From: SXOA01 sp046153945 | Lineage (GTDB): Bacteria; Planctomycetota; Planctomycetia; Pirellulales; Pirellulaceae | Direction of reading: 5' to 3' | DNA length: 64,000 nt | NCBI GenBank assembly: GCA_046153945.1 | Contig: JBJXFF010000146.1 | Span: forward strand, 1-64,000 | In this document: in pieces, positions 34,802 to 43,418 of the stretch | Numbering within the stretch: the stretch's first letter is position 1 | Layout of the letters: each line of letters starts with the position of its first letter | The notes under the pieces: generated by a model | Databases searched by the model: none | Seen by the model: only the letters and a program-made list of their open reading frames with translations | What the model was told of the DNA's origin: nothing | Program-made: the position numbers and the translations under genes

Positions 34802-35911
34802 TCAAGCGGCGGCGGCAACTTCGCGGTGGGCTCGGGTCGTTCGCAGCAAAAGGCAGCCTTGGGACACTTCCCTCTCGCCCGGATTTCCCACGGCAGCTGT
34901 GGGACAAGCGATGATTCCGTGGAGCTTTCCCCAGGTCTTTTTGAGCGCATAGGGGATTGAACAGGAGCTGACATTTCCCACCTGGCCGATAATGTCGTTG
35001 ACCACTTCGCCGCCAATGCCCAGCGACTCCATTTTCATCATTGCCAGGCGAACGATGCCCGTCCCGGCCTGGTGAGGAACCACAAACTGGATATCGTTGG
35101 GTTGAAGTTCCGTTGCGACTAGCGCTTCTTTCAGGGCACTGGTCATCGCCCGCGGGGCAGCGTCCGCAATCCCCATTCCATCGAGCGAGAACACCAGTCG
35201 CTGTTGGGCATGAGCCTGCCCACCACTTCGCGAGGGTGTCAGTACGTTATTTCTCAGGTGAAAGTTGAAAAAGACCCCGTCCGCGTCCAGCTTGCGGGCA
35301 TCCGCAAAGAGCAGTTCCAAATGGGGTGGATGGAGTGCGCTGTCGGTGCGAGTTACGAGAGTCGCGGTCGCCATGTCTCCAAACAGCGGCGCAGTCTGCC
35401 GGCAGCCATAATCCGTAATCCGGCTGATGCGGCTGCTCGTTACCACGAGAATGAAGTCGTCCCGCTGCATGTTCAAAGTCGGTGCGAGCGAGGACGCCAT
35501 CGACATCGCCCGCGCATAACCGCTGCAGAACCAATTCGTCGCGTGCACCCGGGAATCGGGAATTTTTAACCGGTGGGCGAACTGGCGAGCGGCAAGTGCC
35601 AGCCGCTCCTGCCGTACACCCCGGGGACTCAGATATTTTTTGGCAATCCGAAGCGGGATGAAGGAAGGGGAGACAAAAATGACTGCGGCACATTTGCGCC
35701 AATCGCACTGCGTATCTTGTTGCAGCAAGCCAGCGGCGCGAACCGCCATGGTCACTTCATCTTCCTGAGAAACCGCGCGAGCCTCAATTCCTGTTTGCGC
35801 GATGAACTTGCGGGGGATTCGATCATCAAACCAGCCGTTGGAGAGGATCCACGGAGGAACGTAAGTCGCAACGGCAGCAATGCCAATGCTCGGGACAGAG
35901 GTAATACCCAT
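34802..35911 (-). CDS. KAS III-like ketoacyl synthase (FabH superfamily)
   Basis: A 369-residue condensing enzyme of the thiolase fold related to FabH. The catalytic triad is intact: Cys129 in HATNWFCSGYARA, His280 in FVVPHQAGTGI and Asn313 in GQVGNVSSCSIPYAL. The sequence between these is more divergent than housekeeping FabH, which together with the lack of other fatty-acid genes nearby points to a specialised lipid, hydrocarbon or polyketide starter reaction. ATG at 35911 with GGAG 9 bases upstream is preferred to the frame beginning at 35956. The stop lies 38 bases from the convergent larC stop. Confidence 0.82.
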   Translation of the reverse strand: MGITSVPSIGIAAVATYVPPWILSNGWFDDRIPRKFIAQTGIEARAVSQEDEVTMAVRAAGLLQQDTQCDWRKCAAVIFVSPSFIPLRIAKKYLSPRGVRQERLALAARQFAHRLKIPDSRVHATNWFCSGYARAMSMASSLAPTLNMQRDDFILVVTSSRISRITDYGCRQTAPLFGDMATATLVTRTDSALHPPHLELLFADARKLDADGVFFNFHLRNNVLTPSRSGGQAHAQQRLVFSLDGMGIADAAPRAMTSALKEALVATELQPNDIQFVVPHQAGTGIVRLAMMKMESLGIGGEVVNDIIGQVGNVSSCSIPYALKKTWGKLHGIIACPTAAVGNPGEREVSQGCLLLRTTRAHREVAAAA

Positions 35912-36363
35912 GGAAGCCGACTCCGCGAATGTTTGCGAACCGAACTCCGCAAACAACCACCTTCAGTTCTGGGACCAAGTAACTTCATCGGCCAAGTCTG
36001 AGTTCGACGGCTAACACTGGAGTAAGAAAAAAAGATATGCGCAATAAGCGGACTTTTCTGTCCAGGCAGGTTGCAACGGAACGACCACCTGCCGCTGGCA
36101 AAGCATTGATTTCTGTGCCTAAAGGGGGCAGGCTATGTCAGCCTTGGGCGGAGTCTTCGCACCCCAGGGCAATTTTTCCGAGAAACCCACAAGTCCCGAA
36201 GAGAAGACTCTAGGAGGGGTCGAATGTCGCGTAGGCTGGCCAAAGTGCGGATCCACTTGGCCTGGAACAATAAGCACCGCTTCCGGTTTTTCGGATCGCG
36301 GTGACATTTCCGTCGATGTGACCTAAGTACTCTGAATCCGTCATGAACCCTGCTGATCCTCTT
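35912..36363. other. 452-base gap holding a structured region and a possible micropeptide
   Basis: The gap between two minus-strand genes contains at least three hairpins between 36149 and 36301 and a small plus-strand frame with a strong ribosome-binding site, listed separately. The first 200 bases show nothing recognisable. It also must hold the promoter of the KAS III-like gene. Confidence 0.45.
36224..36304 (+). CDS. possible 26-residue basic peptide
   Basis: ATG at 36224 is preceded at 36213-36218 by AGGAGG, a near-perfect Shine-Dalgarno with good spacing. The frame runs to TGA at 36302, encoding MSRRLAKVRIHLAWNNKHRF followed by RFFGSR, very basic and aromatic. Its coding sequence overlaps a hairpin (GGCCAAAGTG against CACTTGGCC, 36238-36264). 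The alternative is that the whole stretch is a structured RNA and the frame is chance. No homologue is known to me. Confidence 0.3.
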   Translation: MSRRLAKVRIHLAWNNKHRFRFFGSR

Positions 36364-39300
36364 TCAATTTGTCTTGTCGGCAACTTTCAAAACAGCCGCC
36401 ACGTCGGCCCAGAGTTGGGCGAAGGCTTTCTGCTCGTCGGCGGAAAGTTTTGCCAGGAGGGCCGCGTCGCGGATGGCGGCGAAGTCGGCGTCCTTCTGCC
36501 AGCGGACGAGACTCGTCTTCACGAAGTTGCTTGCCATCGGGTCGGGATTCTCCAGCACCTTCGTGAAGAAAGCCAGGTCGCCGCGGAGCCAGTCGAGAGT
36601 CCGTTTGCGGAGGCCAGTCCGCTGCTCGCCGTTGAGCTTGAAGGCGTCCTCCCCTTTGCCGGCGGCGGCCCGTATCGCGGACCGAACGGCTTGATCGCGA
36701 AAATTCGGGTGCAATTGCTCGAACATCCCCGGCTCGCCGTCCAGGGCTTTGCCGTATAGCTGAGCGGCGCTAAAATAGCGTTTCTTATAGAAGCAAACTT
36801 GGGCGAGAGCGAAACGGGAGTCGAAGTCCCCCGGTTCATCGTCCCCGGCGAGATACTCCGGCAGCTTCTTTTCCATCTCCACCATCTGTTCACCGGCTAG
36901 CACCCAGGCCGCCGAAGGATATTGCCAGCCCGGCTCCAGGCTTCCCCATTTGTGTCCGCGCCGGTAGGCCGCCAGGCTCTCGGCAAACTTCGCCCGCTGG
37001 AGCAGCATCTGGCCGAGATTGCAATTCGCCTGAGGATTGCCCGGGTCGAGGTCGAGCGCCTTGCGATAGGATAATTCCGCCTCCTCGTGTTTTTCCAAAC
37101 TCTGCAGGGCGAGGCCCAGGCTGTAGTGGCACGAGGCGAGTTTCGGGTCGAGCTCGCAGGCTTTCTCGTAGCTGGTTCTGGCCGGCTCGAATTCGCCTTT
37201 GCTGAGGTAGGCGTTGCCGAGGTTGAAATAGGCCGAATAATCCCGAGGCTTGAGCGCGATGGCCTTTTGGTAGTTGAGGATGGCCTCGTCCACCCGGCCA
37301 TGTTCCGAGAGGAGCGAGCCGAAATTGACAAGCAGCCTGTAGCTGCTGGGATCGACTTCGATCGCTGTGCGGTAATTGGCAATGGCATCGTCCGTTTTGC
37401 CCTTCATCGCCAGGCACTGGCTCAGGTTGTCGCGCGCATGGGAGAACTTCGGATCGAGTTCGATTGCGGCGCGGTAGCAGGCGATGGCCTCATCGACGCG
37501 ACCGCTCTTCTGCAGCAAGTTCCCCAAGTTGTCATGGTTCCAGGGATGTTTTGGCTGGAGCTCAATGGACTTGCGGCAATAGGAGATGGCCTCGTCCCAT
37601 GAGCCTTTTTGAGCCCCCAGCAGGCTGCCCAGATTGGAATACGCCGCGGCGTAATTCGGATCGAGCTTGACCGCCTTCCGATAGCAGGACAGGGCTTCCG
37701 CTTTCCGACCGTTCTCATCGAGGGCACGGCCCAGATTGAGGAGACAGCCCGGGCTCTCGGGTCGCAAGGCGGACGCCGTCGTCAGGAACCGCACCGCCTC
37801 GTCGAGTTGCTGCGGCGTTGTCTCCCCCAGCGCTTGACCCAGATGATGGTTCACCCAAAAATCGGACGGGTATTGTTCCTGGGCGCGGCGCAGCAGCTTG
37901 ACCGCGTTGGCGGGTTCCAAATCGTTGTCAGCGCCAAGGGCGTTTAGTGTCCCGAGCCGCGTCAGGGCCCGCACGGGGATTGTCTTCACGTCGGCAGACG
38001 CCGCGAGCGCCGTCAGCGCCGCCCGGCGTTTGGCTTTGTCCGGCTCCGCGCGGGCGGCGCGGACCGCGCGGCTCCAGGCGTCGTCCGGCTCCAGGGCGTC
38101 GCGCACGGCCCGCAGCCAGTTGCGATGGGGCTCTGCCACCACAACCACGGCGTTGCTCGTCAGGTCGTCCCAGTCATCCAGGGCCGCGACGATCGCCGCG
38201 CGGACGGCTGGTGGACGCTGGCGAAGCCGGTCCGCCACGACTGCCGGCTCCCCTTCCCCCGCTGGCACACCGTACGCCTGGAATGCCTCGCGGAACAGCG
38301 GCACCGCCCGCTCGCTGGCATACTGGCTCTTGAGCGAATGAATCTCCGTCTGCTTCAAACGGATGTCTTCGAGTGTGGCGATCAGCTTGTGGTCTTTCTC
38401 CTCCTCATCAAGTTCGACCCCTAGACTCGTCACCCGGTCCCGAAGCGCCGCGTCAACCGGGACATTTCCGACGAGCGTCAAAGCTCGCTGTGCCTGCTCC
38501 CGGGCCTGGGCGAACAGGGCAGCGCCGCCCGTGGTGGCCGACAGCGCTTTTTCGCGGAGGATCGTGGCCTGGTTGAAAGCTTCTTCCGCGCCCTGTGTCG
38601 CTCGGGCGATGCGCGCGTCGCGCTCCGTCTTGATGTACAGCCATCCGCCGCCACCAAGGGCCATCGCCAGCAGCACCGCTGCCGCCAGTACCACCGTCAG
38701 CCGTCGCCGTTTAACTTCTTCGATCGCCTTGGCCTTCGCTGCCACTTCCGCGAATTCCGCCTGCCGCAGCCGTTCCTGCACGCCGTTCAAGTACGCTGTG
38801 AGCGAGTCCGCCACCACCTGGGCGTCCTTCGGCCGGTCGATCGCCTCGGGCGCGAGACAGGCTTTTGCCAGCGTGATCAGTTCCGCATCGGCGCCGCAGG
38901 CATTGAGTCGCGCCATGGCATCCGCCAGATCGCCGTTGGCTGCCTGGCGACGAGTTTCCTCGCCGCTGCGGCCCACATACGGCGGCTTGCCGGTCAGAAT
39001 CTCGCAGAGGATCGCGCCGAGTCCGAAAACGTCGGCGCGGCGATCGAGCCGCTCCACGTCGCCGTTCGCCTGCTCAGGGGGCATGTACGCCGGCGTCCCC
39101 AGGAGCGAACCGGCCTGCGTATCGGTGCCATTGCTCGTGCCGGTGCTTCGAGCCGTCCGGATCGTCGTCACGTCGCTGGGCTGCTCTCGCTGTCGGCTGC
39201 TCCTTTCCTCGTCGGCGATGCCCCCTTCCGCCAATACCTTGGCGAGGCCCCAGTCCATCACCTGCACTTCACCGAAAGCGCCGACCATGATGTTGGCCGG

Positions 39301-39903
39301 CTTCAGGTCCCGGTGGATCACCCCTTTGGCGTGGGCGTACGCCATTGCCTGCGCCACCGGGGCGAAGATATTTAGCAGCCGTGGCCGATCCTCCGCGGGG
39401 GCACTCCGCTCGCCGAGAATCGCCGCCAGCGTTTTCCCCTTGACCAGTTTCATGGTGAAAAAGGGTCGGTCACCGAAGCGGCCGATGTCGTAAACCGGCA
39501 CCACGCCGGGATGCTGCAACTGACCGCCGATCTGCGCTTCCTCGAAAAACCGCTGCGCAATCTCCGGCCGGTTCACGTACTTCTCCAGGAGCACCTTCAC
39601 GGCCAGGTCACGGCCGAGGTCCACGTCACGCCCCCGCAGCACCGCCCCCATGCCGCCGCGAGCGATCTCGCCGGCAAGCTGATAGCGGTCCCCCGCATCG
39701 GACTGGAGCGGCATCGCATCCGAGTTCGGTTTGACGATGGAGGCGCTCTCCCCCTCGGCTTCCTTCAGCAGCACGGAGCGGTTCCGGCCGCTCAGCGAGG
39801 ACCGGGGTACTTCGGGCCTTCCGAAGCCGGCGGCCAGGCCGACGTCCAGCGAATCCGAGGGTGGAAGATCCGCAGTTACGTTAGGATCGTGTGGTTCGGG
39901 CAT
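36364..39903 (-). CDS. membrane Ser/Thr protein kinase with TPR repeats
   Basis: A 1179-residue Hanks-type kinase, common in planctomycetes. The kinase domain (about 74-370) has the glycine loop GEIARGGMGAV (78-88), Lys103 in AVKVL, the catalytic loop HRDLKPAN (197-204) and DWG (217-219) in place of DFG, and the APE-like MPPEQ. One membrane helix lies at about 402-424 (RRLTVVLAAAVLLAMALGGGGWLYI). The C-terminal outer part carries about ten TPR units in a row (about 650-1010), such as AISYCRKSIELQPKHPWNHDNLG. ATG at 39903 has AAGGAG 8 bases upstream. The sigma gene begins upstream on the same strand with 90 bases between them, so kinase and sigma are likely one operon. Confidence 0.93.
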   Translation of the reverse strand: MPEPHDPNVTADLPPSDSLDVGLAAGFGRPEVPRSSLSGRNRSVLLKEAEGESASIVKPNSDAMPLQSDAGDRYQLAGEIARGGMGAVLRGRDVDLGRDLAVKVLLEKYVNRPEIAQRFFEEAQIGGQLQHPGVVPVYDIGRFGDRPFFTMKLVKGKTLAAILGERSAPAEDRPRLLNIFAPVAQAMAYAHAKGVIHRDLKPANIMVGAFGEVQVMDWGLAKVLAEGGIADEERSSRQREQPSDVTTIRTARSTGTSNGTDTQAGSLLGTPAYMPPEQANGDVERLDRRADVFGLGAILCEILTGKPPYVGRSGEETRRQAANGDLADAMARLNACGADAELITLAKACLAPEAIDRPKDAQVVADSLTAYLNGVQERLRQAEFAEVAAKAKAIEEVKRRRLTVVLAAAVLLAMALGGGGWLYIKTERDARIARATQGAEEAFNQATILREKALSATTGGAALFAQAREQAQRALTLVGNVPVDAALRDRVTSLGVELDEEEKDHKLIATLEDIRLKQTEIHSLKSQYASERAVPLFREAFQAYGVPAGEGEPAVVADRLRQRPPAVRAAIVAALDDWDDLTSNAVVVVAEPHRNWLRAVRDALEPDDAWSRAVRAARAEPDKAKRRAALTALAASADVKTIPVRALTRLGTLNALGADNDLEPANAVKLLRRAQEQYPSDFWVNHHLGQALGETTPQQLDEAVRFLTTASALRPESPGCLLNLGRALDENGRKAEALSCYRKAVKLDPNYAAAYSNLGSLLGAQKGSWDEAISYCRKSIELQPKHPWNHDNLGNLLQKSGRVDEAIACYRAAIELDPKFSHARDNLSQCLAMKGKTDDAIANYRTAIEVDPSSYRLLVNFGSLLSEHGRVDEAILNYQKAIALKPRDYSAYFNLGNAYLSKGEFEPARTSYEKACELDPKLASCHYSLGLALQSLEKHEEAELSYRKALDLDPGNPQANCNLGQMLLQRAKFAESLAAYRRGHKWGSLEPGWQYPSAAWVLAGEQMVEMEKKLPEYLAGDDEPGDFDSRFALAQVCFYKKRYFSAAQLYGKALDGEPGMFEQLHPNFRDQAVRSAIRAAAGKGEDAFKLNGEQRTGLRKRTLDWLRGDLAFFTKVLENPDPMASNFVKTSLVRWQKDADFAAIRDAALLAKLSADEQKAFAQLWADVAAVLKVADKTN

Positions 39904-39993
39904 GTTTTGGGCTCCTTTGGTCCTCTCTATCAAGCCGGCGATGGTTTTCGCGGACCAAAACAGGAAAACGCGGAGCAAAAAGTGGAAATATAG

Positions 39994-40659
39994 TTAGGAA
40001 AGTGCCTTCAGTAGAGCTGCCGCCTCATTTTCCAACTCTGCCGGACTGGCGGGATGATGAAAGGCGATTACTTCCAATAGCGCCGTCCGGAACTCCTGCC
40101 GAGCCAGAGCGTAGTCGTGGTGGAGCCTTGCGGCGTCGACACCCCAGCGTGCGGCGATATCCCGGATGGGGAGACCCTCCTCGAACCGCAAGCGAAGCAG
40201 CTCGACGCGCTGCAATGCCTCGTTTCCCCGTGCTGCCGCCTCCGTGCGCTGGCGCTGGGCGGCTTCGACCATGATGGCTTCGGCCCACTTGCGGTCGAAC
40301 ACCCGCGAAAGTCCGGCATCGCCCTCCGCGACATCGGTGAGCAGAGCGGCCGCTCGGGCTGGCCGGCTTTCGAAACGTCTGGCAATATTGCGAACTACGC
40401 CAAAGAGGAATGCTCGAAAGTGCGGCACGCGACCGTTGCCGACGGCTTGCAATGCCCCCCCTTCGCGGAAACACTCGACAAAGACCTCCTGAACGGCATC
40501 CTCCAGATCCTGCGACAAGGGGGAGCCCCGCCAGCGGGAACCGAGCGAAGCGCGGACCACGCCGAGATAACGGCGGGCCAACTCGTCTCGATTAGCCGCA
40601 CTCCCCGCCGCGGCAGCACGGACCACGGTCCAGCAAGTGGATTCAGGGGGAGAAGGCAT
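39994..40659 (-). CDS. ECF-type RNA polymerase sigma factor
   Basis: A 221-residue sigma-70 family protein of the ECF group. Region 2 reads QDLEDAVQEVFVECFREGG (about 49-67) and VPHFRAFLFGVVRNIARRFE (about 78-97). Region 4 is LLRLRFEEGLPIRDIAARWGVDAARLHHDYALARQEF (read in two parts, about 150-190), a helix-turn-helix. It lies 90 bases upstream of a Ser/Thr kinase gene on the same strand, the arrangement in which kinase phosphorylation controls the sigma factor in planctomycetes. The start codon is 20 bases from a palindromic repeat, so its leader may contain that hairpin. Confidence 0.88.
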   Translation of the reverse strand: MPSPPESTCWTVVRAAAAGSAANRDELARRYLGVVRASLGSRWRGSPLSQDLEDAVQEVFVECFREGGALQAVGNGRVPHFRAFLFGVVRNIARRFESRPARAAALLTDVAEGDAGLSRVFDRKWAEAIMVEAAQRQRTEAAARGNEALQRVELLRLRFEEGLPIRDIAARWGVDAARLHHDYALARQEFRTALLEVIAFHHPASPAELENEAAALLKALS

Positions 40660-40676
40660 CTGTCTGGGATAGCAGA

Positions 40677-40780
40677 AAAGGGGTCGGGAAGAGTTTTCGC
40701 AAAGGTGGTGGATAGCTTACCTCAAGACACTGCCGCGAAAACTCTTCCCGAGCCCGTTCACGGCGCAGCGCGAGGGACAT
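40677..40780. repeat. palindromic repeat, copy A
   Basis: GGGGTCGGGAAGAGTTTTCGC at 40680-40700 faces GCGAAAACTCTTCCCGAGCCC at 40735-40755 across a 34-base loop. The same unit, in the same orientation and with the same loop length, recurs at 42089-42190. It sits between the sigma factor start and the HNH gene. Repeats of this shape are typical of MITE or REP/RAYT families; no transposase is in the window. Confidence 0.8.
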
Positions 40781-40928
40781 AGAAGCCGATTCTGGGTCAA
40801 GACTACCGCCGAGGAGTTGGGGATTCAAGCAATGCTTCGTTCGCGATGTCGCCCTCGCGTCACCAGCGGAAAATGAGCTATATATGGACCTGTCATTTGT
40901 ATTTGTCCCCATTTATGAGATCCATGGG

Positions 40929-41819
40929 ATGGCGACTGAAAAAGTTAAGCGTCTCACCCCACTTCCGGAAACGCTCAGGGAACTGTTCCTAAAGTCGGGC
41001 AACTGCTGCGCTTTCCCCGGTTGTCAACGACTGATGATGAACAGCGAAGGAGTCTTCATCGGCCAAGTCTGTCATATCGAGTCTGCCGAAGAAGGTGGTG
41101 AGAGATTCAACGCGGCACAGACGAATGAGGAACGTCGGCACTTCTTGAATCTGATGCTCATGTGCTACGACCACCACACGATCACGAACGATGTGACAAA
41201 GTACACCGTGGCGGCCCTCCACAAAATGAAGGCTGACCACGAGATGAAATTCACCGACATCGCAAAGGCAATAGGCGAAACGGCCGTCAATAATCCGCTC
41301 CATGTGATTATCGAGTTGCTAATTCAGTATTATCGCGCGCTGGACCAGGTCCACCATGCCCGCACCGTTCAAGCCTGGGAAGAATCGCTCGACGAGTGGC
41401 GCACAATTCACCCTACCATCTGGGCAAGCAGTCCTTCTAATCGGAACGACACGATCCGAAATCTAGCGGACCCCGCGAAGGCTTGGCTGAGCTGTATCAA
41501 TTCGCGATATGTCACCGTAGAAGATTTCGACCTTGTTGAGGAGTGCGTTTACATTCTTTCCTCTTTCGCGATCAGCGCTTCCCCCATGGCTATGCCGGAA
41601 ATCTACTCAAAGACTTACAGCACAGAAGAAAAGCTCTGGGAAAGGTGGACTGAGCAAGGTAATCGGCTACTGGCGCTGCATAACTTGGTTGCGCGACTTA
41701 AAGAACTCGCGGCTCGGGCAGGGGCAACGTGGATTTCAAAAACCCTCGTTCAGCCAGAATCTGAGAGACAAACAGAGGTGGCAGGTCCACTTATAGATGC
41801 AAAAATGCTACGAACATGA
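40929..41819 (+). CDS. HNH-type zinc protein, possible nuclease
   Basis: A 296-residue protein whose first 90 residues form a zinc-binding HNH module. The motif GNCCAFPGCQ (Cys27, Cys32) is followed by GQVCHIESAEEGGERFN (Cys48-His49), then NEERRHFLNLMLMCYDHHTI with Asn74, Cys79 and His82-His83. This matches HNH endonuclease-like proteins that occur in defence islands. The remaining 200 residues are helical and unassigned. ATG at 40929 is favoured over 40884 since relatives begin with a short basic stretch. Its stop overlaps the start of a small membrane-protein gene (ATGA), so the two are translated together. The unit is flanked by repeat copies A and B. Confidence 0.7.
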   Translation: MATEKVKRLTPLPETLRELFLKSGNCCAFPGCQRLMMNSEGVFIGQVCHIESAEEGGERFNAAQTNEERRHFLNLMLMCYDHHTITNDVTKYTVAALHKMKADHEMKFTDIAKAIGETAVNNPLHVIIELLIQYYRALDQVHHARTVQAWEESLDEWRTIHPTIWASSPSNRNDTIRNLADPAKAWLSCINSRYVTVEDFDLVEECVYILSSFAISASPMAMPEIYSKTYSTEEKLWERWTEQGNRLLALHNLVARLKELAARAGATWISKTLVQPESERQTEVAGPLIDAKMLRT

Positions 41820-42061
41820 ACGACGACATTTCCCAACGCGTTCCCTCGCAAAATCCCCCCGCTTCTGCAAGATTCTCGCGGCGCAGGGCAGTTCTATTGT
41901 TATATGGGTTCTTCATATTTATCTGCTTGGACGTGGCGGCGATAGCGTTAGGGCTCAGAGTGTACAATCGCGCGATTGAGAACCTGCAACAGCGGCGAGG
42001 GGTGGTCGTTCCTACGCTTCCATCGAATGGCAATCTGAACGAAGCAGACACCGACGAGTAG
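41816..42061 (+). CDS. 81-residue single-helix membrane protein
   Basis: Starts at an ATGA overlap with the HNH gene. The protein begins with a polar 20-residue stretch, then RFSRRR and one membrane helix at about 25-47 (AVLLLYGFFIFICLDVAAIAL), then a short outer tail ending NEADTDE. The positive-inside rule places the N-terminus in the cytoplasm. No family is recognised. A short membrane protein coupled to an HNH protein could act as an effector, an anchor or an antitoxin-like partner; the sequence alone does not say which. Confidence 0.65.
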   Translation: MNDDISQRVPSQNPPASARFSRRRAVLLLYGFFIFICLDVAAIALGLRVYNRAIENLQQRRGVVVPTLPSNGNLNEADTDE

Positions 42062-42088
42062 GGAGACTGAAAATGGAAGCGCCGCCCG

Positions 42089-42190
42089 AAAGGGGTCGGG
42101 AAGGGTTTTCGCAAGAGTGGTGGATAGCTTTCCTGAATAGATTGCTGCGAAAACTCTTCCCGACCCCGTTCGCATCGCGTTAGGAGGGGC
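42089..42190. repeat. palindromic repeat, copy B
   Basis: GGGGTCGGGAAGGGTTTTCGC at 42092-42112 faces GCGAAAACTCTTCCCGACCCC at 42147-42167 across a 34-base loop, beginning 28 bases after the stop of the small membrane protein. It is a direct copy of the repeat at 40677-40780, and similarity appears to extend weakly past the right arm. Confidence 0.8.
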
Positions 42191-42236
42191 ATCGATTCTC
42201 AGGGACTCGGTTCCGATGTCCCTGGCTTGACGAAGG

Positions 42237-42728
42237 TTAGAATCCGTCGGCATCAAGGGAATCATCGCCGATGGTGAGCTTGTCCTGCTGAATTCTGTAG
42301 CGTACCGACTGCTCCCAAAGGTCAAAGAACTTCCTCACGATAGGGACCAATTCGAGAATTCGTTCATTGGCGGCTGCTCGGGCCGCACTTTCGCACTCTG
42401 CCAGCAATGACTTTAGATTCGCGAGGTAATGCAAAGTCCTTCGTTCACTTTCCGTAACTTGCTGCGGCCGATCGATCCATTCCTGCAACACAAGGTCGAA
42501 ACTGACGTACTGGTACATGAATCCAGAAAATGTTTTTCGTTTTCCTTCGATCAGTGACCACCATTCGATGTCTATCGCGAGGTGTTCACTCCCAGGCCAG
42601 ATGATTTCGCGACCGACACAGTCTCGCCGACAAACAGCATGCGCGATGAGAGCCTGTCGGGCCGGATGGTCCTCGGCGAAAGCCATGATAGGCTTGTTTC
42701 GCTTGTGAATTCGCAGATTCTTTTCCAC
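42237..42728 (-). CDS. hypothetical protein, 163 residues
   Basis: A minus-strand gene with GTG at 42728 (an ATG at 42686 is an alternative). The protein is soluble: no signal peptide or membrane segment. It contains RQALIAHAVCRRDCVG, a Trp-rich IDIEWWSLIEG and a helical C-terminal half (LKSLLAECESAARAAANERILELV). I do not recognise the family. It lies between repeat copy B and a 690-base non-coding region, on the strand of the methyltransferase, so it is probably accessory. Codon use looks less GC-biased than the flanking core genes. Confidence 0.5.
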   Translation of the reverse strand: MEKNLRIHKRNKPIMAFAEDHPARQALIAHAVCRRDCVGREIIWPGSEHLAIDIEWWSLIEGKRKTFSGFMYQYVSFDLVLQEWIDRPQQVTESERRTLHYLANLKSLLAECESAARAAANERILELVPIVRKFFDLWEQSVRYRIQQDKLTIGDDSLDADGF

Positions 42729-43418
42729 AATGTCGAAAATAGACTATGCGGCCAGTCGCGTTGCAAGCGGAGAAAGAGTGCGGAAGGATTCACCCCATTC
42801 GCATCCACACTGCATTCAGGTATTCCGAAGCAGAAAAATCCCAACGACGCGGTCGGCAAGAAATCTTCAAGAAAATGCGCCAGCAGGGCTTGCTAGTGCC
42901 AACAGAATGTATACAATTGTGATGTATTCAGGCGGCTCCAGATGCGGGTGCGTTGCCAATCCGGGCTGGCGGGAATCCGGCGCTGTTCTTTGACAATTTG
43001 CGACAAGGTTTTGTGAAAGTGAGGGGGAGGTGCGCGCCTGTTGGGAAGATTTGAGATTTGAGACGTTAGGAAGGGAAGCCAAGGGGGGCTGGCGAGCTCA
43101 TGACTGTGCCTTTGCCGACAATTATCAGCCAGCTTACGCTGGCCGCTCGCCGGGAGTTGGCAGATGAATCAAGAGTTGGATTCAGGGGTTAAATCCTTTC
43201 CCGATAATGGTTTGCGGCGCCGCCATGAATCAAGAACTGCCTGATTCTGGCTTGATTCAGAGACTTGCGTCGATTGCGTTTTCCATAAGTTATTAATCTG
43301 CAATTGCTTAGGAGAATTTAAATCGACGTAACTTTTTGACGAAAAAAGCCTCTGGATCCTGAATCTTGAAGCCCTGAATCTCACGGAACTGCTTACGGCA
43401 GAATGGCTTACGGCAATT
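42729..43418. other. 690-base gap with no gene recognised
   Basis: No credible coding frame was found on either strand. It contains a short second copy of the methyltransferase 3' end (42793-42828), a TTGACA at 42990-42995 without a matching -10, and several copies of TGAATCAAG or its complement between 43155 and 43265. GCTTACGGCA occurs twice near 43392-43415. It looks like decayed or inserted DNA. Confidence 0.5.
42793..42828 (-). pseudogene. remnant identical in product to the end of the downstream-strand methyltransferase
   Basis: On the minus strand this stretch encodes EYLNAVWMRMG followed by TGA. The same 11 residues and stop end the methyltransferase gene at 43419. The nucleotide match is strong over about 34 bases, with mostly third-position differences, then stops. 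It may be an old duplication or an attachment-like copy. Confidence 0.5.

Noticed and set aside
42990..43018. TTGACA preceded by CTGTTCTT, reminiscent of a promoter or CRISPR leader
   Set aside because: No -10 is present 17 bases on, and no regularly spaced repeats follow, so there is no CRISPR array or clear promoter.
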